Positions 35,907-41,628 of a DNA stretch of 41,628 nucleotides are shown here, piece after piece (the stretch's first letter is position 1; each line of letters opens with the position of its first letter). Both the position numbers and the translations under genes were made by a program. Source of the stretch: Sphingomonas bacterium (GTDB taxonomy: Bacteria; Pseudomonadota; Alphaproteobacteria; Sphingomonadales; Sphingomonadaceae). The notes beneath the pieces are model-generated. The model ran no database searches and was not told the origin of the DNA. It was given only the letters and a program-made list of their open reading frames with translations. The stretch covers positions 1-41,628 of the forward strand of contig JASBRX010000034.1 in NCBI GenBank assembly GCA_030149245.1, read 5' to 3'.

Positions 35907-35986
35907 TCAGTTGACCTATTTGGTTTGTGTAGGAAAGGGGGTTTGACCGCCTATCGCGCAGCCGGGGTGTGGTGTATGTTGGCACG

Positions 35987-36160
35987 ATGAAGCCGATGAC
36001 CGATCCTGCCGAAGAGGTGGCGACGACCGGGGAAGCGCCGGAGCGTGAGCATGACGCGTGGCTGCGCGCGAAGGTCGAGCGGGGGCTGGCACAGGCGCAG
36101 GACCGCGATGCGATGATCCCGGCGGCACAGCTGCTGCGCGAACTCGGGCTTGAACGTTAA
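35987..36160 (+). CDS. Antitoxin, PaaA2/stability-determinant-like
   Basis: This 57-residue acidic-to-amphipathic protein contains HDAWLRAKVERGLAQAQDRDAMIPAAQLLREL in parts. That resembles the short PaaA2-like or stability-determinant antitoxins (pattern DAWxRxKVxxxL...IP) that pair with ParE toxins. It has no obvious DNA-binding domain, which fits PaaA2-type systems where a separate regulator is used. An upstream GTG at 35969 is possible; ATG 35987 was chosen. The stop overlaps the toxin start by 11 bases. The family call is by eye. Confidence 0.65.
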   Translation: MKPMTDPAEEVATTGEAPEREHDAWLRAKVERGLAQAQDRDAMIPAAQLLRELGLER

Positions 36161-36434
36161 CTTCACGCCGCAGGCGCGCGACGACCTGTTTTCGATCCGC
36201 GACTGGATCGCGGAGGACGATGAACGCGTCGCGGATCAGGTGATTGCGCGGATCGTCCAGACGGCGATGATGTTCGGGCAGTTTCCGATGCTCGGGCGCG
36301 TCGGGCGGATTGCCGGCACGCGCGAATTTTCGGTGGTCGGGCTACCCTATCTGATCGTCTATCGGATCGAGAGCGAGACTGAGATCGACGTGGTGACGGT
36401 GGTGCATACGCGGCGGCGGTGGCCGCCGGTTTAG
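36150..36434 (+). CDS. RelE/ParE family toxin
   Basis: This 94-residue protein of the RelE/ParE fold has opening VNFTPQARDDLFSIRDWIAEDD, the middle FGQFPMLGRVGRIAGTREF and the ending YLIVYRIESETEIDVVTVVHTRRRWPP, all typical of ParE toxins that poison gyrase. The start appears to be TTG at 36150, inside the last codons of the antitoxin. No ATG or GTG fits, so a rare start may limit toxin synthesis relative to antitoxin. The length is normal and there is no frameshift. Confidence 0.82.
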   Translation: MNVNFTPQARDDLFSIRDWIAEDDERVADQVIARIVQTAMMFGQFPMLGRVGRIAGTREFSVVGLPYLIVYRIESETEIDVVTVVHTRRRWPPV

Positions 36435-36508
36435 GAGCTGATTGGGAAGTCCGCAGACGAGGTATGGATTGAAGCGGTCTCCGACATGGGCCGGCTGACG
36501 AGTTTGCC

Positions 36509-37030
36509 CTACCTTTGAAGCGAATTAATGCGTTGAAACGCTTCACTTACGTAACCTAGCGTCTCGTTCAAACCAGGCAGATAATCAGACGGATGAGCAC
36601 ACTCGTTCCGTCTAGACAGCATGCCCTTAAAGGCCTTCTCCTCTGATTTTTTTACTAATCCCGCAGACTTCATCGCCTCAATCACTGCAAAGTCTGTGTG
36701 ATTTTCACGAAGCTCCGCTGCAGAAGTAATAGACCAGGTTGCACGCGCCATATTTATGGACTTAAAACCATCCACAGCGCACATATCATGAAGAAAGTCT
36801 ATGGTCGCGGACCAACACATAACGTGGGCGGCACGATATACACCAACCTCAATGCATCTTAGGGATTGCTTAAACAAATCATCTTGCTTCAGTGACAGCT
36901 GTGCTAGATTCTCGTAGCTCTCGTTGAGCGTAATCGTTCGTGACTTTGAGCTCTCGATATGAGACAGCTGCTGCATAGCCTCCGTTTTAAAACGGCCCAA
37001 TCGATCAGCCCATACAGCAACATCAGTCAT
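36509..37030 (-). CDS. Unknown protein with HEPN-like RNase motif
   Basis: This 173-residue protein is mostly helical by composition. Near its C-terminus is RRNECAHP, where R141 and H146 give an R-x4-H motif as in HEPN ribonucleases of toxin and defence systems. A preceding helical core (about residues 45-85, SLKQDDLFKQSLRCIEVGVY...) could be the second HEPN helix pair. It overlaps the upstream DUF5343 gene by 8 bases, so they are made together. Base composition is clearly AT-richer than neighbours, suggesting horizontal acquisition. A non-nuclease role is possible since only the motif is seen. Confidence 0.68.
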   Translation of the reverse strand: MTDVAVWADRLGRFKTEAMQQLSHIESSKSRTITLNESYENLAQLSLKQDDLFKQSLRCIEVGVYRAAHVMCWSATIDFLHDMCAVDGFKSINMARATWSITSAAELRENHTDFAVIEAMKSAGLVKKSEEKAFKGMLSRRNECAHPSDYLPGLNETLGYVSEAFQRINSLQR

Positions 37031-37628
37031 CGAGCGGACTCATCAAATGCTTCTTCATTGATTTGAAAAAAGCATCATAAACTTTGCCGGTCTCGTCTGC
37101 GGGCAGCGCCAGCTCTATATTGAGATTGACAGTCATTCCACTGGCGGAAGGCGCTTGATGCCGGAAACTAGCTGACTGAGTGGCAGTCTCGGCGTGGGCG
37201 ACGCTAACGGCCTCGGATTTGGTGAAGTCGGCGAAGTCGGCCAACGCCCTAAATGTCCCAACAATTTTTTTGACCGTCGAATCTCCTACATCGGTCTTGC
37301 TTTTAAAAAAGTTTGTGAGCGTTTCATTATCGCGCTCATTTGCGTTGGGATAAGTTTGAAAAAGAGCCGTATATCCTGACAACATACCTTTTGCGACGGC
37401 CGCCTTCGCCGCCGTTCGTGCTTCACGCCATAAAGGTGTGGGGGCACCTCCATCGCCGATAAAGTCTATGAACTTCAACGCACCTACGATCGCTCGATCG
37501 TGGCTGCTGGTGTATCCATACTCCGCAAGTTTAGCGGTGGTAAGCTTGTCTGGGATGCCGATGCTGCCGATTTCGGCAATAAACTTCGTGAGGTTTCCGG
37601 TGTTCTGAACAGCTGGGAAGTCCGCCAT
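37023..37628 (-). CDS. DUF5343 domain-containing protein
   Basis: This 201-residue protein matches DUF5343 by pattern: IPDKLTTAKLAEYGYTSSHDRAIVGALKFIDFIGDGGAPTPLW in parts (about residues 26-68), then AKGMLSGYTALFQTYPNANERDNETLTNFF and a TVKKIVGTFRALADFA helix (about 117-132). The C-terminus (about 165-201) is a short beta-type segment, VNLNIELALP, which also occurs in STING- or sensor-linked family members as far as I recall. It is the first gene of the AT-richer two-gene unit with the HEPN-like gene, 56 bases downstream of the nrdB stop on the same strand. Its GGGGGA ribosome site lies in a hairpin. The function is unknown. Confidence 0.75.
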   Translation of the reverse strand: MADFPAVQNTGNLTKFIAEIGSIGIPDKLTTAKLAEYGYTSSHDRAIVGALKFIDFIGDGGAPTPLWREARTAAKAAVAKGMLSGYTALFQTYPNANERDNETLTNFFKSKTDVGDSTVKKIVGTFRALADFADFTKSEAVSVAHAETATQSASFRHQAPSASGMTVNLNIELALPADETGKVYDAFFKSMKKHLMSPLDD

Positions 37629-37634
37629 AAGTTC

Positions 37635-37665
37635 CCCCTCTCCACTTTGCAGTATAGGAGAGGGG
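37635..37665 (-). promoter_or_regulatory. Hairpin covering the DUF5343 ribosome binding site
   Basis: Arms CCCCTCTCC (37635-37643) and GGAGAGGGG (37657-37665) pair perfectly over 9 bases with a 13-base loop. On the minus strand the 3' arm is the Shine-Dalgarno of the DUF5343 gene, only 6 bases before the ATG. No T run follows, so it is more likely translational control or a degenerate copy of the CCCCTCTCCC repeats seen at 39499 and 40010 than a terminator. Confidence 0.6.
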
Positions 37666-37684
37666 ATAAACTTAATGCTGTCAA

Positions 37685-38734
37685 CTACTCCGCCGCAACC
37701 GTCCCATCAAACAACCCGCCCTCAGCAGCATCCTCGTTCGCCGCGGGCACGGCCTTCGCCTTCTGTCGCTTGTCGAACGAATCCCACACCTCGTTCCAAT
37801 TGCCGCGCGTCGCGCCCTTCGAATACTCCGTCGCGCGGGTTTCGAAGAAGTTGGCGTGCTCGACGCCGTTGAGCAGCGGGGTGAGCCACGGCAGGGGGTG
37901 TTCGTCGATCATGTAGATCGGCTTCAGGCCCAGCTGGTTCAGGCGCCAGTCGGCGATGTAGCGGATGTACTTCTTGATCTCCTTGGGCGTCATGCCGGGG
38001 ACCGGGCCCTGTTCGAACGCCAGGTCGATGAACGCATCCTCGAGCCGGACGGTCGTCTGGCACACGTCCATGATGTCGTCCTTCACCGCTTTGGTCAGGC
38101 AGTCGCGTTCCTTGGTGAAGGCGTGGAACAGGCGGGTGATGCCTTCGCAGTGCAGCGATTCGTCGCGCACCGACCAGCTGACGATCTGGCCCATGCCCTT
38201 CATCTTGTTGAAGCGCGGGAAGTTCATCAGCATCGCGAACGACGCGAACAGCTGAAGTCCCTCCGTGAACCCGCCGAACATGGCGAGGGTCTTGGCGATA
38301 TCCTCGTCATTATCGACGCCGAACTGCTGAAGGTAGTCGTGCTTGTCCTTCATCTCGGCATATTCGAGGAACATGCCATATTCGCTTTCGGGCATGCCGA
38401 TCGTGTCGAGCAGGTGGCTGTAGGCGGCGATGTGCACCGTTTCCATGTTGGAGAAGGCGGCGAGCATCATCTTGATCTCGGTCGGCTTGAACACGCGACC
38501 ATATTTCTCGTGGTAGCAATCCTGCACCTCGACATCCGCCTGGGTGAAGAAGCGGAAGATTTGCGTGAGCAGATTGCGTTCGTGGTCGGTGAGCTTTTGC
38601 GCCCAGTCGCGGCAATCCTCGCCCAGCGGCACCTCTTCGGGCAGCCAGTGAATCTGCTGCTGACGCTTCCAGAAGTCATAGGCCCAGGGATATTCGAACG
38701 GCTTGTAGGTCTTGCGGGCTTCGAGAAGAGGCAT
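37685..38734 (-). CDS. nrdB: Ribonucleotide reductase class Ia, beta subunit
   Basis: This 349-residue diiron-tyrosyl radical protein supplies the radical to NrdA. Ligands are visible: D67, E98 and H101 (METVH), E159, E192 and H195 (RDESLH). The radical tyrosine is Y105 in HIAAYSHLL. The ATG at 38734 gives the normal family length and the start MPLLEARKTYKPFEYPWAY; a longer frame to 39040 runs antisense over small genes and was rejected. It is the last conserved gene of the minus-strand group nrdA - four small genes - nrdB. The DUF5343 gene begins 56 bases after its stop. Confidence 0.97.
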   Translation of the reverse strand: MPLLEARKTYKPFEYPWAYDFWKRQQQIHWLPEEVPLGEDCRDWAQKLTDHERNLLTQIFRFFTQADVEVQDCYHEKYGRVFKPTEIKMMLAAFSNMETVHIAAYSHLLDTIGMPESEYGMFLEYAEMKDKHDYLQQFGVDNDEDIAKTLAMFGGFTEGLQLFASFAMLMNFPRFNKMKGMGQIVSWSVRDESLHCEGITRLFHAFTKERDCLTKAVKDDIMDVCQTTVRLEDAFIDLAFEQGPVPGMTPKEIKKYIRYIADWRLNQLGLKPIYMIDEHPLPWLTPLLNGVEHANFFETRATEYSKGATRGNWNEVWDSFDKRQKAKAVPAANEDAAEGGLFDGTVAAE

Positions 38735-38751
38735 GGGGTTACTCCGATGGA

Positions 38752-38964
38752 TTACTGCGCGGCCGCAATGCGGCCGGTGAGCATGAGAATGGCGAAGATC
38801 GCGGCGACGATCATGAAGAACGCGCCCATGAGGCGAAGATGGCGCAGGGACAATTCGCTGCCCTGGACAGGTCGCGGCCACGGATTGCGGGGCGTGACGA
38901 TCAGGAACAGTCCCACCGCCGCGAGCACGACCGGCATGAGCTGGAGGAACAGCGAGTCGCTCAT
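38752..38964 (-). CDS. Small membrane protein, two helices
   Basis: This 70-residue protein has two hydrophobic segments (about residues 5-24 and 44-64) separated by a short polar loop with PRNPWPRP. It is likely an inner-membrane hairpin. Its start ATG overlaps the stop of the preceding 63-residue gene by four bases, and it ends 17 bases before nrdB. I do not recognise the family; related small genes may accompany nrd loci in sphingomonads. Confidence 0.65.
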   Translation of the reverse strand: MSDSLFLQLMPVVLAAVGLFLIVTPRNPWPRPVQGSELSLRHLRLMGAFFMIVAAIFAILMLTGRIAAAQ

Positions 38965-39152
38965 GCCCCACCCACCATGCCGGCCACCAGCGCGAAGCCG
39001 GTGAGGAACAGGCAGAGCGCGAGGAGCATCGTGCCGGCAATGCGCAGGGCGTACATGCCCTCGGGCGAGGCGGCGCCGCGGCACAGCAGGGCGATGCCCG
39101 CCACGCCCGACGCGATGCCGATGCCGGCCTGAATGGCGAGCGCGCGTGTCAC
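38961..39152 (-). CDS. Small membrane protein, two helices
   Basis: This 63-residue protein has two hydrophobic helices (about residues 5-24 and 34-59, the second including AGTMLLALCLFLTGFALVAG). It has four-base overlaps with both neighbours (start with the lipoprotein-like gene, stop with the 70-residue gene), which is the main evidence for translation. The function is unknown. Confidence 0.6.
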   Translation of the reverse strand: MTRALAIQAGIGIASGVAGIALLCRGAASPEGMYALRIAGTMLLALCLFLTGFALVAGMVGGA

Positions 39153-39481
39153 TGATCGATCACCGTACCGCCGCGGTCGCGCACGACGACGCGCTCCTTG
39201 ATGATCACCTTTTTCCCGCGATTGGCGCCGACGCCGAACACGCAGATGCCGAGGAAATAGCCGAAATCATACCATCCGCCATTGTTCGGCACCGCATAGA
39301 CCGCGACGTCGGGGACGAAGAGCGAGAGCACCCAGGCGACCGGGAAAATGAAGCCATGCCACAGCCCGAGCAGGAAGCCGGGCGCGCCGGGCTCGACCGC
39401 CGTGCCGACCTGCTGCGCGCAGGCGGCGAGGAGGGGGAGGCTGGCGATGGCGAGGACGGTCAGGGTGCGGGTGCGGATCAT
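39149..39481 (-). CDS. Putative lipoprotein or membrane protein
   Basis: This 110-residue protein begins with a signal-like helix ending in a lipobox-like LLAAC (VLAIASLPLLAACAQ). A hydrophobic segment HGFIFPVAWVLSLFV (about residues 42-56) and a second stretch near GYFLGICVFGVGANRG follow. It may be lipid-anchored with membrane association. It starts within the stop of the DUF559 gene (ATGA) and ends in a four-base overlap with the next gene. The family was not recognised. Confidence 0.7.
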   Translation of the reverse strand: MIRTRTLTVLAIASLPLLAACAQQVGTAVEPGAPGFLLGLWHGFIFPVAWVLSLFVPDVAVYAVPNNGGWYDFGYFLGICVFGVGANRGKKVIIKERVVVRDRGGTVIDQ

Positions 39482-39969
39482 GGACGGTGCTCCATCATCC
39501 CCTCTCCCATTGGGAGAGGGGCAAGCCGCGCAGCGGCGCGGGGTGAGGGTGAGCGGGAGTGGGCTTGAGAGGTTTCACCCTCACCCTTCCGCGCCTTCGG
39601 CGCTCCCTCCCTCTCCCGCTGGGAGAGGGAATTTGCGATCGTCGCGATCACGCCGTCGATGTTGTTCAGCACGTCGTTGTTCCAGAAACGGATCACACGA
39701 TAGCCTTCGGATTCGATGAAGCGGGTGCGGCAGGCGTCGTAGTCGGCGTCCTCCGCATGCTGGCCACCATCGACTTCGATCACCAGACGCGCCGCGAAAC
39801 ACAGGAAATCGACACGGAACGGACCGACCGGTGCCTGGAAGCGCCACTTGGCGTCGGGAAATGCTTCACGCAGCGCGCGGCGGAGGCGCTTCTCCGCCTC
39901 GGTTGCGTGGCGGCGCAGTTCCCTGAGTTGAGACACCGTTCCGGCAGGTTGATCTTGATACAGGCGCAT
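39478..39969 (-). CDS. DUF559 domain protein (Vsr-like endonuclease fold)
   Basis: This protein of about 163 residues contains a DUF559 domain (about residues 10-115): RELRRHATEAEKRLRRAL, FRVDFLCFAARLVIEVDGGQHAE with the D and E-x-D of a PD-(D/E)xK nuclease core, and GYRVIRFWNNDVLNNIDGV. The last 45 residues are coded by palindromic repeat DNA (39499-39629) and look unstructured. The start at ATG 39969 is preferred to 39987. It lies between nrdA and the small membrane genes. Family members are abundant in alphaproteobacteria and their role is not known. Confidence 0.85.
   Translation of the reverse strand: MRLYQDQPAGTVSQLRELRRHATEAEKRLRRALREAFPDAKWRFQAPVGPFRVDFLCFAARLVIEVDGGQHAEDADYDACRTRFIESEGYRVIRFWNNDVLNNIDGVIATIANSLSQREREGAPKARKGEGETSQAHSRSPSPRAAARLAPLPMGEGMMEHRP
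39499..39629. repeat. CCCCTCTCCC palindromic repeat pair inside the DUF559 3' end
   Basis: Two palindromes, CCCCTCTCCCA/TGGGAGAGGGG (39499-39521) and CCCTCTCCC/GGGAGAGGG (39609-39629), frame a stretch that itself has mirrored phrases (gggtgagggtgag versus caccctcaccc). A third copy lies at 40010-40032 near nrdA. This is a common composite repeat type in proteobacterial genomes, here translated as the C-terminus of the DUF559 protein. Confidence 0.8.
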
Positions 39970-40009
39970 CACCCTCACCCCTCCCACGCGCTGACGCGCG
40001 CGGGCCCCT

Positions 40010-40032
40010 CCCCTCTCCCAAAGGGAGAGGGG
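40010..40032. repeat. CCCCTCTCCC palindrome downstream of nrdA
   Basis: A perfect 10-base-pair palindrome CCCCTCTCCC/GGGAGAGGGG has a three-base loop AAA (40020-40022). It lies in the 96-base gap between the nrdA stop and the DUF559 start and is related to the elements at 39499-39629. It may weaken read-through from nrdA to the small genes. Confidence 0.75.
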
Positions 40033-40065
40033 GATTGGGGATCGAGGCGACCTAGCTCCGCCACC

Positions 40066-41628
40066 TCACTGACACGCCAGGCATTCGTCATAGTCAGTCG
40101 ATTCGCCGAGGTTGAACTCCGGCTTTTCGATCGTGTTGTCCGCCTCCACGCCGCCGGCGAAACCGGCGCGCTGCACCGATTTGCTGCGCAGGTAGTATAG
40201 CGACTTGATGCCGAGCTCCCATGCGCGGAAGTGGAGCATCAGCAGGTCCCACTTTTCGACATCGGCCGGGATGAACAGGTTCAGCGACTGGGCCTGGTCG
40301 ATATAGGGCGCGCGGTCGCCGGCGAGTTCGAGCAGCCAGCGCTGGTCGATCTCGAACGACGTCTTGAACACGTCCTTTTCCTCCTGGCTGAGGAAGTCGA
40401 GATGCTGGACGCTGCCGCCGCGCTCGAGGATCGAGTTCCAGACATTGTCGCTGTTCTTCGACTTTTCGATCAGCAGCTTCTCAAGATACGGGTTCTTGAC
40501 CGAGAAGCTGCCCGACAGCGTCTTGTGGGTGTAGATATTGGCCGGGATCGGCTCGATGCAGGCCGAGGTGCCGCCGCAGATGATGCTGATCGACGCGGTC
40601 GGCGCGATCGCCATCTTGCAGCTGAAACGCTCCATCACGCCCATATCGGCGGCGTCGGGGCACGGGCCGCGTTCGACCGCCAGCTGCATCGAGGCTTCGT
40701 CGACCTGCGCCTTGATGTGCTTGAAGATCTTGCTGTTCCAGGTCTTGGCCATCGCGCCTTCGAACGGGAGGCCGCGCGCCTGGAGGAAGCTGTGGAAGCC
40801 CATCACGCCAAGGCCGACGCTGCGTTCGCGCGCGGCCGAATAGGCGGCCTTTTCCATGCCCGGTTCGGCGCGGTCGATATAGTCCTGCAGGACATTGTCG
40901 AGGAAGCGCATGACGTCCTCGATGAACCCCTTTTCGTTCTTCCACGCGTCCCAGGTTTCGAGGTTGAGGCTGGAGAGACAGCAGACCGCGGTGCGCTCGT
41001 TACCCAGATGGTCCTTGCCGGTCGGCAGAGTGATTTCCGAGCAGAGGTTCGAGGTCGAGACCTTGAGGCCCAGATCGCGGTGATGCTTGGGCATGTTGTT
41101 GTTCACGTGATCGGCGAACACGATGTACGGCTCACCGGTCGCGAGGCGGGTTTCGACCAGCTTCTGGAACAGCGCGCGGGCGTTGACGGTGCCACGGACG
41201 CTGCCGTCCTTGGGGGACTTGAGGTCCCACTCCTCGCCGTTGCGCACCGCTTCCATGAATGCGTCGGGGATGAGGACGCCGTGATGGAGGTTCAGCGCCT
41301 TGCGGTTGAAGTCGCCGCTGGGCTTGCGGATTTCGAGGAACTCCTCGATCTCCGGATGGCTGATGTCGAGATAGCAGGCGGCCGACCCGCGACGGAGCGA
41401 CCCCTGCGAAATCGCGAGGGTCAGCGAATCCATCACGCGGACGAACGGGATGATGCCGCTGGTCTTGCCGTTGAGGCCGACCGGCTCACCGATGCCGCGG
41501 ACATTGCCCCAATAGGTGCCGATGCCGCCGCCGCGCGAGGCGAGCCACACATTCTCGTTCCAGGTATCGACGATGCCGTTGAGGCTGTCGGGCACGGAGT
41601 TGAGGAAGCAGCTGATCGGCAGGCCGCG
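40066..41628 (-). CDS. nrdA: Ribonucleotide reductase class Ia, alpha subunit (partial, 5' end outside window)
   Basis: The visible 520 C-terminal residues start with RGLPISCFLNSVPDS at the window edge; the N-terminal part is missing. The enzyme makes deoxyribonucleotides. Active-site features are the first redox cysteine in PISCFLNSV, the N-x-C-x-E triad in SNLCSEITLP, and the second redox cysteine in AVCCLSSLNL. The C-terminal shuttle cysteines are in DECLACQ at the very end. Other conserved blocks are GGGIGTYWGNVRGIG and MAIAPTASISIICGGTSACIEP. It should pair with NrdB, which lies about 1.3 kb downstream on the same strand. Confidence 0.97.
   Translation of the reverse strand, partial: RGLPISCFLNSVPDSLNGIVDTWNENVWLASRGGGIGTYWGNVRGIGEPVGLNGKTSGIIPFVRVMDSLTLAISQGSLRRGSAACYLDISHPEIEEFLEIRKPSGDFNRKALNLHHGVLIPDAFMEAVRNGEEWDLKSPKDGSVRGTVNARALFQKLVETRLATGEPYIVFADHVNNNMPKHHRDLGLKVSTSNLCSEITLPTGKDHLGNERTAVCCLSSLNLETWDAWKNEKGFIEDVMRFLDNVLQDYIDRAEPGMEKAAYSAARERSVGLGVMGFHSFLQARGLPFEGAMAKTWNSKIFKHIKAQVDEASMQLAVERGPCPDAADMGVMERFSCKMAIAPTASISIICGGTSACIEPIPANIYTHKTLSGSFSVKNPYLEKLLIEKSKNSDNVWNSILERGGSVQHLDFLSQEEKDVFKTSFEIDQRWLLELAGDRAPYIDQAQSLNLFIPADVEKWDLLMLHFRAWELGIKSLYYLRSKSVQRAGFAGGVEADNTIEKPEFNLGESTDYDECLACQ

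Noticed and set aside
34856..37628. Prophage or integrative element
   Set aside because: No integrase, terminase, portal or attachment duplication is seen; DUF6916 alone is not enough.

Overview
The window reads as a chromosomal segment of a sphingomonad-type alphaproteobacterium (Sphingomonadaceae). This rests on the 16S rRNA 5' part at the left edge, high GC with strong GC3 bias, the alphaproteobacterial gene clusters hisS-prfA-prmC-DUF4167 and miaB-phoH-ybeY-corC-lnt-metK-trmB, and several families of GC-rich palindromic intergenic repeats of the kind seen in Sphingomonas genomes. The species cannot be named from what is visible.

Layout. 1-850: 5' end of a 16S rRNA gene on the minus strand with its leader, boxA and a strong promoter. 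849-7088: a polysaccharide flippase, a CBS-pair protein, a small membrane protein, two tandem DUF4139 proteins and a DUF4167 protein. 7346-10734 (minus): the translation genes hisS, prfA and prmC, with one copy of a repeat element in each gap. 10818-25556 (plus): the conserved alphaproteobacterial cluster miaB ... phoH - ybeY - corC ... lnt - metK ... trmB, interrupted at four junctions: an M61 peptidase, a vapBC toxin-antitoxin pair, a PQQ-type sugar dehydrogenase group, and an RNB ribonuclease plus an EAL phosphodiesterase. 25652-26141: tRNA-Gly(TCC) and tRNA-Tyr(GTA). 26236-30756: rlmB, a lipoprotein, a 2Fe-2S ferredoxin, a DNA glycosylase and an ABC exporter, with two related hairpin repeats in the two convergent gaps. 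30870-34849: glutathione-dependent formaldehyde detoxification (class III alcohol dehydrogenase, a VOC protein, S-formylglutathione hydrolase) followed by a phytoene-desaturase-like flavoprotein. 34856-37628: an accessory patch with a DUF6916 protein, an HTH protein, a PaaA2/ParE-like toxin-antitoxin pair, and an AT-richer two-gene unit of a DUF5343 protein and a HEPN-like protein. 37685-41628 (minus): class Ia ribonucleotide reductase with nrdA (cut by the window edge) and nrdB separated by four small genes joined by 4-base overlaps.

The most interesting structures are these. The vapBC cassette sits exactly at the phoH/ybeY junction with the same TGATG stop-start overlap at both ends. The DUF5343-HEPN gene pair is appended downstream of nrdB, with its ribosome binding site inside a hairpin, and is a candidate uncharacterised two-gene defence or abortive-infection module. 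The metK leader has an intrinsic terminator ending only a few bases before the Shine-Dalgarno sequence. All functional statements come from reading motifs by eye; no database search was run.
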